From NCBI GenBank assembly GCA_900316515.1, contig ONDE01000013.1, positions 1 to 64,000 on the forward strand: a stretch of 64,000 bases of DNA. Reading direction: 5' to 3'. The position numbers and the translations under genes were made by a program. This document shows positions 1 to 7,946 of this stretch, in pieces. Within the stretch, counting starts at the first letter, position 1. Each line of letters starts with the position of its first letter. The notes under the pieces are model-generated. The model did not search any database, was not told the DNA's origin, and was given only the letters and a program-made list of their open reading frames with translations. This DNA is from an uncultured Bacteroidales bacterium (GTDB taxonomy: Bacteria; Bacteroidota; Bacteroidia; Bacteroidales; P3).

Positions 1-99
1 GGAGAAAGAAATGTCCGGTGGATATTTCGCCAGCGAGCGAGGCGAGGAGCCGAGGAGCGGAATACAATATTGCTCCTCCCTCTCATTTACAAACTTCGG
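1..99 (+). repeat. RHS cassette leader repeat, copy A
   Basis: These 99 bases recur at 3286-3384 with a single difference (position 23, T here and C there). The repeat holds the ATG of the first RHS tip gene and encodes its first residues, so it is translated. It contains an inverted repeat, GAGGAGC at 52-58 and GCTCCTC at 72-78, separated by 13 bases. Outside the repeat the two cassettes remain similar through the RHS core and then diverge completely, which suggests recombination or duplication of the core with exchange of the tip. The window starts inside or at the edge of the repeat, so its true left limit is not visible. Confidence 0.85.
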
Positions 100-910
100 T
101 GCCCGTTATATGGACCACGAGTTGATGACCATGTGGCTGTCGGTTGACCCGCTGGCTGACAAGTATCCGAGCATCTCGCCGTATGCTTATTGCGCCTGGA
201 ACCCGGTCAAGTTGGTGGACCCAGACGGTCGTGAGATTGGAGATTTTTATGGCGCAGATGGTCGATATCTTGGTAATGATGGGAAAAAAGACGGAAAGGT
301 CTATGTCATAAGAAATGGGGAAGATGCTCTTTGTGGAACATGGGACTTATTTACTTCCAAATGTAAAGTGCTGTTGCATAGCGGAAACCCCGAATACTTC
401 GATAATCATTCAAAAATATATGATAATTTTATTTCAATACTGCCATTAGACATGCTGGCGGAAGCGTATGCTGCAATTCAAGATGACGGAACAGGGGGGG
501 CTATCGATGCTAATAATAGAGAATATGGAGGGTATGCCAACGAAAAAGGTGATGCATGGGAAAGACTGGATATTATATCCGATATTGGAAATCCGCAAGA
601 AGGCGATATACCAATCCCTGGATTAAACAATTCCAGAATAAGATTCCATAGTCACCCAAGTGGTACAAGATCAACAGGTAAACAATATGCAGTTGACCCA
701 TGGAAAACCACTTTTACTGAGGGAAAGATAGGGGAAACTCATTCTTGGGTTCAAACTCCATCTACAGCAGATATAAAAAGGGCCGGAAATAAAATAAACT
801 ATGTGTTTGGTATGGGAGACAAAACACTATCGGTGTACGACAATATGGGAACACAAGCGACCATACGACTAAAGGGGAGTGATTTGGGGGCAAAACTGGG
901 TGTTAAATAA
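11..910 (+). CDS. RHS-core orphan tip with JAMM/JAB-like C-terminal toxin domain
   Basis: This is a 299-residue fragment of the RHS/YD-repeat polymorphic toxin type. Residues about 30-75 are the RHS-associated core (GARYMDHELMTMWLSVDPL, then LVDPDG), which normally closes the RHS cage before the variable toxin tip; the long array of YD repeats expected before it is absent. The C-terminal part has a JAMM/MPN-like metal site: H213-S-H215-P followed by S251-T-A-D254, as in JAB-like toxins, though the gap between the two halves is longer than in classical JAMM proteases. The first ATG lies in a 99-base repeat shared with the broken cassette at 3286. A secreted protein gene follows 29 bases later and is the candidate immunity gene. 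No signal peptide is visible, so this is probably a silent or displaced tip that needs recombination with a full RHS gene. Toxin activity is inferred from family motifs only. Confidence 0.75.
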   Translation: MSGGYFASERGEEPRSGIQYCSSLSFTNFGARYMDHELMTMWLSVDPLADKYPSISPYAYCAWNPVKLVDPDGREIGDFYGADGRYLGNDGKKDGKVYVIRNGEDALCGTWDLFTSKCKVLLHSGNPEYFDNHSKIYDNFISILPLDMLAEAYAAIQDDGTGGAIDANNREYGGYANEKGDAWERLDIISDIGNPQEGDIPIPGLNNSRIRFHSHPSGTRSTGKQYAVDPWKTTFTEGKIGETHSWVQTPSTADIKRAGNKINYVFGMGDKTLSVYDNMGTQATIRLKGSDLGAKLGVK

Positions 911-939
911 GATTTTTGTATGGCTTTTAAAGATGTAAT

Positions 940-1416
940 ATGAAGCAACTAAGATTTTTGGAAGGACTTTGTCTAATATTCATTTGTTGGACATCTCCAT
1001 TACAAGGACAGAATGTGGTTCGAGATAGTTTGATTGACGAATCGTTGAGAGACTTTTTCTCGGAACATGTTATTTTAACGCACAGAAATTCAAAATATAT
1101 GATAGCTGCGCATACATTCCCTTATGATTATGATCTATCATTGTGGATTGATAAAGACAACATTGGGATTGCGAATTTTAACGATAAAAAAACAAAAAAG
1201 CAATATGAAAAGACAAAGAATGGAGTCCCTACGGTTTGTCTTAAATGGAGAATCAACCAAGACGGATTCGTGATTTTTCAAGTGGCGTTGTATTATGTAA
1301 AAATAAGAGGAAAAACCATTGACTACGCCCTATCCGATGTCTGCACATATTACTATAAATACTCAGATTCAGAAAAAAAATGGATAATGGCTTCAAAATC
1401 GTGTAACGGAGTTTGA
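940..1416 (+). CDS. Small secreted protein, candidate immunity protein of the JAB-like tip
   Basis: The 158-residue protein begins with a hydrophobic signal sequence (LRFLEGLCLIFICWTSPLQG) and then a mixed alpha/beta sequence rich in Tyr, Lys and Asp. I do not recognise a family. It follows the JAB-like toxin tip by 29 bases on the same strand and is followed within 10 bases by the next RHS tip, the position of immunity genes in polymorphic toxin loci. Local A+T content is clearly higher than in the sufC region downstream, in keeping with a horizontally acquired cassette. The export signal would fit protection in the periplasm, but that is inference. Confidence 0.55.
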   Translation: MKQLRFLEGLCLIFICWTSPLQGQNVVRDSLIDESLRDFFSEHVILTHRNSKYMIAAHTFPYDYDLSLWIDKDNIGIANFNDKKTKKQYEKTKNGVPTVCLKWRINQDGFVIFQVALYYVKIRGKTIDYALSDVCTYYYKYSDSEKKWIMASKSCNGV

Positions 1417-1423
1417 ATTTGGA

Positions 1424-2344
1424 ATGGAACAAGACAAGTTGAATTATCCAATTTATAAAACCGAAGGGGTAAACCGCACGCAAACCGTGCGGTTTTACCC
1501 CTTTGTTTTCACCGGGAAAGAGAAGGATGAGGAAACAGGCTACGGCTACTTTGGTGCCCGTTATATGGACCACGAGCTGATGACTATGTGGCTCTCCGTG
1601 GACCCGATGGCGGATAAGTACCCAGCCATTAGTCCTTACGCATATTGTGCTTGGAATCCCGTGAAACTGGTGGATCCTGATGGAAATGACTGGTATGAAA
1701 CGTCGTGCGGGGAAATAAAATGGACGGATTACCACAGCCAGGAACAAATGAGAAAGAATAACTTGGATGGCCGGTATCTTGGTGTGACGGTTGAAGATGG
1801 GAATGCATATTACTCATTGTTCAATACGACAGAAAACCTTAAAACACCAGAAGGAAGGCTGGTTCAAGCCATAGACCATGAGATTGTCAAGTATGCAAGG
1901 TGTATTAGGACGGGAAATGATATTGAGAATGTAGACTATGGTGATTTTTCAAATATATATGGTTTTGATAGGGGCATGATTGCTGGCATGAATGTGGGAG
2001 GTTGCAATGTGCACTACGGTAACGAATTGCATTACGCAGATGCCGACAATGTACAAATGATGGTTAGTGAGAAGAATATGCAAGGCCGATTGGAGTCTTT
2101 AACATCCAGCAATAGGCCATTAACAGGGATGGGCGGTGGTGGTCCTAGAATAGATGGATACAGGTTTAATATTGTTCGGAAGGGTGGTGACAGCGGCAAT
2201 CCAATTGTAACATTTGCCTATAGTTCGAAAGCTCGAGCAGATGCATTCTCGAACAAAGTGGGTGCAATGTGTAATCAAAAAATATATTTGACTTTGAAAC
2301 AAATGAGACGTGTCAATGGACAATTCCAACAAATTACTCAATAG
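1424..2344 (+). CDS. RHS-core orphan tip with unidentified C-terminal domain
   Basis: The second tip has 306 residues. It carries the canonical RHS-associated core at residues about 27-87 (FTGKEKDEETGYGYFGARYM, then LSVDPMADKYPAISPYAYC and LVDPDGND), and is closely similar to the first tip there, but its C-terminal part is unrelated. The last 90 residues include a Gly-rich stretch (GMGGGGPRIDGYRFNIVRKG) and a basic end; I recognise no toxin family. There is no upstream YD-repeat array and no signal peptide, so this is again a displaced tip. A hairpin at 1464-1503 lies within its first codons. The next gene starts 9 bases downstream and is its probable partner. Start codon ATG at 1424 is only a choice by position; the core itself begins about 75 bases later. 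Confidence 0.7.
   Translation: MEQDKLNYPIYKTEGVNRTQTVRFYPFVFTGKEKDEETGYGYFGARYMDHELMTMWLSVDPMADKYPAISPYAYCAWNPVKLVDPDGNDWYETSCGEIKWTDYHSQEQMRKNNLDGRYLGVTVEDGNAYYSLFNTTENLKTPEGRLVQAIDHEIVKYARCIRTGNDIENVDYGDFSNIYGFDRGMIAGMNVGGCNVHYGNELHYADADNVQMMVSEKNMQGRLESLTSSNRPLTGMGGGGPRIDGYRFNIVRKGGDSGNPIVTFAYSSKARADAFSNKVGAMCNQKIYLTLKQMRRVNGQFQQITQ
1464..1503. repeat. Cassette-boundary hairpin, copy 1
   Basis: AAGGGGTAAACCGCAC (1464-1479) and GTGCGGTTTTACCCCTT (1487-1503) form a stem of about 16 pairs with one bulged base and a 7-base loop. It starts 47 bases after the stop codon of the first candidate immunity gene and is repeated with small changes at 3167-3206, after the second one. Here the hairpin is translated as the start of the RHS tip. 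It could be a transcription terminator whose T-rich tail has been read into the tip, or a recombination junction. Confidence 0.8.
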
Positions 2345-2353
2345 AAATAAACA

Positions 2354-3145
2354 ATGAATAAATACCTTGCCCCCATCTTTATAGTCGCTTTGTTCAAATC
2401 TGCAATAGGATGTTATGCTCAAATACCTTATGATGAGTTTTGTGAAAGCATCCGTCAATGCGATTTATCCGCAACAGAATTCATTATTGATGGCTCAGTT
2501 CACGCTTACTATAAACAATATTATAAAATACCGGATAACTATGATGATTTAATATGTTTTGCTCCAAGTGATGATAGAGAATATTTGGTAACACTATGTG
2601 ATTCTTTGTTCTATAAAAACAGGCAGTTAATCACTTTTATTCCCAACCCCGACTCGTCCGCATTGCTTTATTCTGGGAAAATTGTTTTTGGATTATATAG
2701 TCAGTATTCTTGTAAGGATATGCTAACAAGTCCTGTATCTCTGGGTGTTCATATGGTAGACACATTAGGACACTCTTTCTATGATGATAGCGTGGCTAAC
2801 GTAATAATGAGGCATGTGTTGCCGGCAGTTTACAAGAAAGCATCACAAACAGACTGTGAAAAATATTATATGTCATATAACCATAATAGGATTGTGTGCA
2901 GCATTCCATATTTATATTATGTTGGCGATAAAACTCTTGTACCAGCTGAATCTTGTAAAAGGTGTAATATTGAGATGTGTAATGAATTAGTCTATATTTT
3001 AGAAGCGGAACTACGAAAATGTGTGTTTAATGGAGTCAAGCTGATTTCGTTTCCATTACATTTATATTTAGGGAAAGAACACAATGATATATTTGATTGT
3101 CTTGAGGAAACAGAGAAATGCCATACAAAAACGAAAACTAATTGA
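2354..3145 (+). CDS. Secreted protein, candidate immunity protein of the second RHS tip
   Basis: The 263-residue protein has an N-terminal signal sequence (LAPIFIVALFKSAIGCYAQI) with AQ at the likely cleavage site, and a Cys- and Tyr-rich mature part (about ten Cys, several in the segment CKRCNIEMC near residue 205). I do not recognise the family. Context is the evidence for a role: it starts 9 bases after the second RHS tip and precedes a cassette-boundary hairpin and a third, broken tip. The composition is A+T-rich like the other cassette genes. An alternative is an ordinary secreted protein carried as cargo. Confidence 0.55.
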   Translation: MNKYLAPIFIVALFKSAIGCYAQIPYDEFCESIRQCDLSATEFIIDGSVHAYYKQYYKIPDNYDDLICFAPSDDREYLVTLCDSLFYKNRQLITFIPNPDSSALLYSGKIVFGLYSQYSCKDMLTSPVSLGVHMVDTLGHSFYDDSVANVIMRHVLPAVYKKASQTDCEKYYMSYNHNRIVCSIPYLYYVGDKTLVPAESCKRCNIEMCNELVYILEAELRKCVFNGVKLISFPLHLYLGKEHNDIFDCLEETEKCHTKTKTN

Positions 3146-3166
3146 ACCAAACAGCACATAAAACCG

Positions 3167-3206
3167 AAGGGGTAAACCGCACTCAAACCATGCGGTTTTA
3201 CCCCTT
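3167..3206. repeat. Cassette-boundary hairpin, copy 2
   Basis: GGGGTAAACCGCA (3169-3181) pairs with TGCGGTTTTACCCC (3191-3204), with AA/TT extension on the outside and a 9-base loop. It matches the hairpin at 1464-1503 in sequence and in place: just after a candidate immunity gene and just before an RHS core. Confidence 0.8.
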
Positions 3207-3480
3207 TGTTTCCACTGGGAATGCACCCCGTAAGGGGGAAGCGAATACCGCTGAATATAATTAGATACAATGAGCAACGCGACGAGGAGAAAGAAATGTC
3301 CGGTGGACATTTCGCCAGCGAGCGAGGCGAGGAGCCGAGGAGCGGAATACAATATTGCTCCTCCCTCTCATTTACAAACTTCGGCGCCCGCTACATGGAC
3401 CACGAACTGATGACGATGTGACTCTGCGTTGATCCGATGGCCGACAAGTACCCATCTTTAAGCCCGGTGAATGCAGATTT
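3206..3480 (+). pseudogene. Third RHS-core tip, broken
   Basis: A reading frame with the RHS core (FTNFGARYMDHELMTM) stops at a TGA at 3418-3420 where the other two copies have TGG for Trp. The same frame continues past the stop with recognisable core (LCVDPMADKYPSLSP) and then turns into unrelated sequence near 3460, before the end of the core and with no tip domain. The part 3286-3384 is the leader repeat seen at 1-99. The copy is thus both interrupted by a nonsense change and truncated. It shows that the array has lost as well as gained cassettes. Confidence 0.8.
3286..3384 (+). repeat. RHS cassette leader repeat, copy B
   Basis: Matches bases 1-99 with one difference. It contains the same GAGGAGC/GCTCCTC inverted repeat with 13-base loop and the same internal ATG. 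Confidence 0.85.
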
Positions 3481-3944
3481 ATTAAAGAGCACATGGATAA
3501 TTTCCACTATCATATGATAGTGACGTTTGTTATATCACTTCTAATAACATGAAGTCAAAAAACGAATACACGAAACGATAGATGTAATCGATACTTATTC
3601 TCCAAACAATCCCCCGCATCCTCTCCGCATCCTCTCCGCCTCTCCCTCGGAATTCACAACAAATGTTAAAAACCTCGAATGTCTATCCAAATCCGAGTAA
3701 TTCTCAGGCAATTGACCGGCCACTACCCAATTCGAGTCAATTCGAGTAATTCGCCGTTCTGTACATCGTTCATATCCGCCTCTCCTAGGTCTCACCTGGG
3801 TCTCACCTAACTCTCACTCAGTTTCGGTTGAGACTTACCCTTCCTCCCTCCAACGCCCACAATTTCATCGTTGACACAATATCGGCGGGAATTCGGCGTT
3901 ATAGATAGATAAAATATAAAAAAACAACTAATTTGCAATAGGAT
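3481..3944. other. Non-coding gap between RHS remnant and sufC
   Basis: I see no convincing gene in these 460 bases. There are imperfect short repeats (CATCCTCTCCG twice near 3617-3640, TTCGAGTAATTC and TTCGAGTCAATTCGAG near 3690-3750, GGTCTCACCT near 3788-3810), the kind of degenerate tract found at several junctions in this window. The reading frame on the minus strand at 3595-3795 lies wholly in these repeats and is not supported. Confidence 0.6.
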
Positions 3945-4699
<755 letters not shown>

Positions 4700-4703
<4 letters not shown>

Positions 4704-5626
4704 TACTGAAAGATCAATTGCCAAGGATATGGAGCGACGAATGGCGTTGTGAGGCGGCACAGCAGCGCATGACCGTCGGGAACGATATGGTCGTGGTGCT
4801 CTGCAATCCGGCCGACGCGCCGATGTTTATGCTGCGCGAGGGCGAGGGCTACACGGTGATGCCCGATGTGGAGAATATGGCCATAGAGGTTGAGGCAGGC
4901 AGGCAGGCGACCCTCTACCGCCTGCAGGGCGTCAACACACCACAGCGCCACATCACTCAGCTCGACATCACGATGCAGGAAGGCTCCTCGCTGGAGCTGT
5001 GCACGGTGACCCTCGGAGGCGGCCATGTGAGGAACAACATAGCGGTGAGAATGCAGGGCGAGGGGTGCAAATTGCATGCCGACGGCCTCTACCTTATCGA
5101 CCGTGAGCAGGAATGCGACAACTACATCTTTGTGGAGCATGCCAAGCCGCATTGCGAGAGCAGCGAATTGTACAAGGGCATCATCGACGAGCGTGCCCGT
5201 GCCCGTTTCAACGGCCATGTGCTGGTGCAGGACGGCGCTGTGAAGACCGAAGCCTACATGACCAACCGCAACATACTGCTCACCGACAAGGCTCATGTGG
5301 ACACACGTCCCTTCCTGGAGATATACAACGACGACGTGAAGTGCTCGCACGGCTCAACCATCGGCCAGCTCGACGAGCAGGCCAAGTTTTACCTGCAGAC
5401 ACGCGGCATCAGCGAGCGCACGGCGGTGACGATGCTGAGCTATGCTTTCTGCGACGAGGTGGTACGCAGCATTTCCATCCCTGCGTTGCGCGACGCTGTG
5501 GGCGACATGGTGAAGAAACGTCTGCACGGCGAGTTGTCGCCGAGTTGCGACGAATGCGCCATACGCTGCACTACGCCCTGCAACGGCGAGATGGTCGACT
5601 TCAAGATAGACGCATCCAAATTATAA
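4700..5626 (+). CDS. sufD: Fe-S cluster assembly protein SufD, short form
   Basis: SufD is the scaffold partner of SufB and SufC. The beta-helix core is present, with the conserved motif KCSHGSTIGQLDEQAKFYLQ (His near residue 217), FLEIYNDDVK before it and TRGIS after it. At 308 residues the protein is much shorter than the usual 400-450; what is missing is the N-terminal helical region. The C-terminus ends in a Cys-rich stretch (CDECAIRCTTPC) that I do not know from SufD and that might bind metal. The start codon overlaps the end of sufC. Identification as SufD rather than SufB rests on the sequence around the conserved His, and on the position after sufC. Confidence 0.9.
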
Positions 5627-5728
5627 TTGAAAATTGAAAGTTGAAATCTGATGAGCAAATAGCCGCAACAATCAGGCGCATCATTGTTGTCGCCATAATT
5701 TTCAATTTTCAATTTTCAACTTTCAACT
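5625..5728. repeat. Degenerate AATTGAAA inverted tract
   Basis: AATTGAAAATTGAAAG units at 5625-5646 face TTTCAATTTTCAA units at 5699-5728; bases 5625-5639 and 5700-5714 are perfect inverted copies of 15 bases. The left arm overlaps the sufD stop codon and the right arm encodes part of the signal peptide of the next gene. Confidence 0.8.
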
Positions 5729-7434
5729 CTATCGAGGCCCAGTGTGGCGTGAAGGTGAAGTCTGCCGACAAGGGCACCTACACCGAAGCCCTGGCGCACT
5801 ACAACAGCCACAACTACCGTCAGTCGTCGACCTTGCTGCGCAAGGTGGCTGGCAGGAACCCCAAGGCTGCCGACCCACAGTTCTGGCTGGGCATGAACGC
5901 TGTGGCCGACGGGTTCAACGCCACAGGCATCCGTCGCTACTTCACCAAGTGTATTGAACTCTGCCCAAACTACCCCAATCCGTTGGCGCATTTTTATATG
6001 GGCATGATACACTATACCGACAGTCGCTTTGACGAGGCGGTGGCGGAGTTGAACCAATACTTCGACGGTGCCAACGGTAGCGACGACAAACTTGTGGCTG
6101 CCGCCTACGAGGAGGCCTCAAACTACCTGTACTGGTCGCAGTTCCTCGCCGACGCCATGTTGAATATGGCCCCCTTCGAGCCTTATGCTGTGGATGGCGT
6201 GAGTTCGGACATGAACGAGGCGTTGCCGTACATGACTGTCGACGGGCAGTCGTTCTATTATCTCCGCGAGGTGCCTGTGAACCGCGAGAAGACTTTCTAC
6301 CATCGCGAGCTCGAGGAACGCCGCTGGCAGCTCTGCGCGAGCAAGAAGAAGGATAGCACGTGGAGCAAGGGTGTGGAACTGCCGCCACCCTTTAACAGCG
6401 GCGACCCGGAGGGCAGCGTCAGCATAACCGCCGACGGCCGCGAGCTCTACTACTCCATCATACGTCGCAAGAACGGCTACAACAACAGCGATATCTACTG
6501 TGCCAGGTGGAATGCGGAGAGCGGCAAGTGGAAGGTGACGCCGCTGGGAGCCAACGTCAACGGCGATCACACATGGGAGTCGCAGCCCTCCGTCAGCGCC
6601 GACGGACAGACGCTGCTCTTCGCCTCGAACCGCAAGGGAGGGCAGGGGGGCACTGACATCTGGCGCTGCCGGCGCCTGAAGAACGGCGACTGGGGCCGCG
6701 CAGAGAATCTGGGCAAGAACGTCAATACCAGTGGTAACGAGCGCTTCCCCTTCATTGCCGCTGACGGCAGGACCCTCTACTTCCTCAGCGACGGGTGGCA
6801 GGGCTTCGGCGGATACGACGTCTACTTCTGCAACCTCAACGACACCTACGGCAACCGCCCCACCAACCTAGGGCTGCCGATAAATACCGAGGGCGACGAG
6901 ATAAGCTTCGGCGTCACCGCCGATGGTCGGCAAGGCTATTTTGCCGGTCGTACAGAAACCTCGCGCAGTTCTGATATCTTGATGTTCGACCTTTACCCCG
7001 CAGCGCGTCCCGAACCGATGATGATGCGCCGCATGAGAGTGACGTCTCCGGTGGGTGACCGCGACACCGTGATGGTGCTGGCAGAGAAGAACCAGAATGT
7101 CGTCGTCATTGCTGACGAAGGCATGCTTCCTGCCATATATTGCCGCACGGCTCAGAAGATGCCGCAGTCGGTGTCGCTCAACGACACGCTGACGTCGTTG
7201 GCGGTGTCATTCATGTCGGGCAGCCGGTTGACGGCGGAAGGCGAAGCGGTGACCGACGCGCTGGCAGCATGGCTCATAGAGAACCCCCGTGTGCATATTG
7301 CCATAGAATGTCCTAAATATACCGATGCCAAGACCGTCTACGACCGTCTGAAAAAGAAAGGCCTGCGCGCGGAACGCCTGGAAATCCGCGGCGGCACTGA
7401 CGTGCCTGAACCGCGGATTAGATGTAAGATGTAA
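5641..7434 (+). CDS. PorE-like envelope protein: TPR, PD40 repeats, OmpA-like C-terminus
   Basis: The 597-residue secreted protein has TPR-like helices at about 45-160 (AVAELNQYFDG and neighbours), then a run of PD40/WD40-like blades (GSVSITADGRELYYS, QPSVSADGQTLLFASNRKGG, PFIAADGRTLYFLSDGWQG, FGVTADGRQGYFAGR) and a C-terminal segment resembling an OmpA-type domain (LTAEGEAVTDALAAWLIENP). This order matches PorE and related T9SS-linked proteins that bind peptidoglycan; the OmpA part is weak and lacks a clear NxxLSxxRA motif. No ATG precedes the signal peptide; TTG at 5641 is the best start. The hydrophobic leader is partly encoded by a short-repeat tract (FNFQFSTFN), and the last codons and stop lie in another tract (GATGTAAGATGTAAGATG). 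T9SS role is inference. Confidence 0.7.
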   Translation: MKSDEQIAATIRRIIVVAIIFNFQFSTFNSIEAQCGVKVKSADKGTYTEALAHYNSHNYRQSSTLLRKVAGRNPKAADPQFWLGMNAVADGFNATGIRRYFTKCIELCPNYPNPLAHFYMGMIHYTDSRFDEAVAELNQYFDGANGSDDKLVAAAYEEASNYLYWSQFLADAMLNMAPFEPYAVDGVSSDMNEALPYMTVDGQSFYYLREVPVNREKTFYHRELEERRWQLCASKKKDSTWSKGVELPPPFNSGDPEGSVSITADGRELYYSIIRRKNGYNNSDIYCARWNAESGKWKVTPLGANVNGDHTWESQPSVSADGQTLLFASNRKGGQGGTDIWRCRRLKNGDWGRAENLGKNVNTSGNERFPFIAADGRTLYFLSDGWQGFGGYDVYFCNLNDTYGNRPTNLGLPINTEGDEISFGVTADGRQGYFAGRTETSRSSDILMFDLYPAARPEPMMMRRMRVTSPVGDRDTVMVLAEKNQNVVVIADEGMLPAIYCRTAQKMPQSVSLNDTLTSLAVSFMSGSRLTAEGEAVTDALAAWLIENPRVHIAIECPKYTDAKTVYDRLKKKGLRAERLEIRGGTDVPEPRIRCKM

Positions 7435-7462
7435 GATGTTAATTAAGACAATAAAACGTATT

Positions 7463-7873
7463 ATGAGCGAAATAGGTGATGCTATACAGGAGAAATGTCT
7501 TTCTTTCGGAGACCGTATTATAAGACTTAACGACTATCTTTTGGAGCAGGCAGCAAAAACAACATCCAGAAAGGTCCCTATACATTTTATGTCTGTGTCA
7601 AATCTCTCGAACCAGTTGTTGCGGTCAGGGACGAGTATAGGCGCAAACAATGCTGAAGCAGTAAGTGCTATCAGTAAGGCTGATTTCAAAAGCAAGTCTT
7701 TTATCGCCCTGAAAGAAGCAAGAGAATCTCTATACTGGATTAACCTTCTGCATCGTAACGGTTACTTGGATGATATACAATTTGAAAGTATTTATACTGA
7801 CTGTGAAGAGATTGTCAAGATCCTGACTCACAGATGTAAAAAACTTGACGAGCAACCCAACAAAGAGCAATAA
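7463..7873 (+). CDS. Four-helix-bundle protein (23S rRNA intervening-sequence protein family)
   Basis: This 136-residue all-helical protein has the marks of the family: FGDRIIRLNDYL, SNLSNQLLRSGTSIGANNAEA, FIALKEARESLYWINLLHRN and a final helix ending in EEIVKILTHR. Members form small pentameric bundles; the function outside rRNA intervening sequences is unknown. I prefer the ATG at 7463, where similarity starts; an in-frame ATG at 7436 lies in a short-repeat tract that also supplies the stop of the upstream gene. These free-standing copies are common in Bacteroidota and are often flanked by repeats, as here (7420-7445 and 7863-7946). Confidence 0.9.
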   Translation: MSEIGDAIQEKCLSFGDRIIRLNDYLLEQAAKTTSRKVPIHFMSVSNLSNQLLRSGTSIGANNAEAVSAISKADFKSKSFIALKEARESLYWINLLHRNGYLDDIQFESIYTDCEEIVKILTHRCKKLDEQPNKEQ

Positions 7874-7946
7874 CATCATCCATCACATACATCATCCATC
7901 ATCCATCATACATCATACATCATACATCATACATCATACATCTTAC
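7863..7946. repeat. Degenerate CATCATA tract before the ABC exporter
   Basis: About 80 bases made of CATCATCCATCA and CATACATCAT units. It is open in the frame of the exporter (reading as repeats of IIHHTSY) but the exporter similarity starts at the ATG at 7947, at the end of the tract. Confidence 0.85.

Noticed and set aside
3595..3795. Minus-strand 66-codon frame in the gap before sufC
   Set aside because: Low-complexity, repeat-derived, Arg-rich and without start context.
7845..7946. N-terminal extension of the ABC exporter
   Set aside because: The extra residues are translated CATCATA repeats and overlap the previous gene; the ATG at 7947 fits the family.
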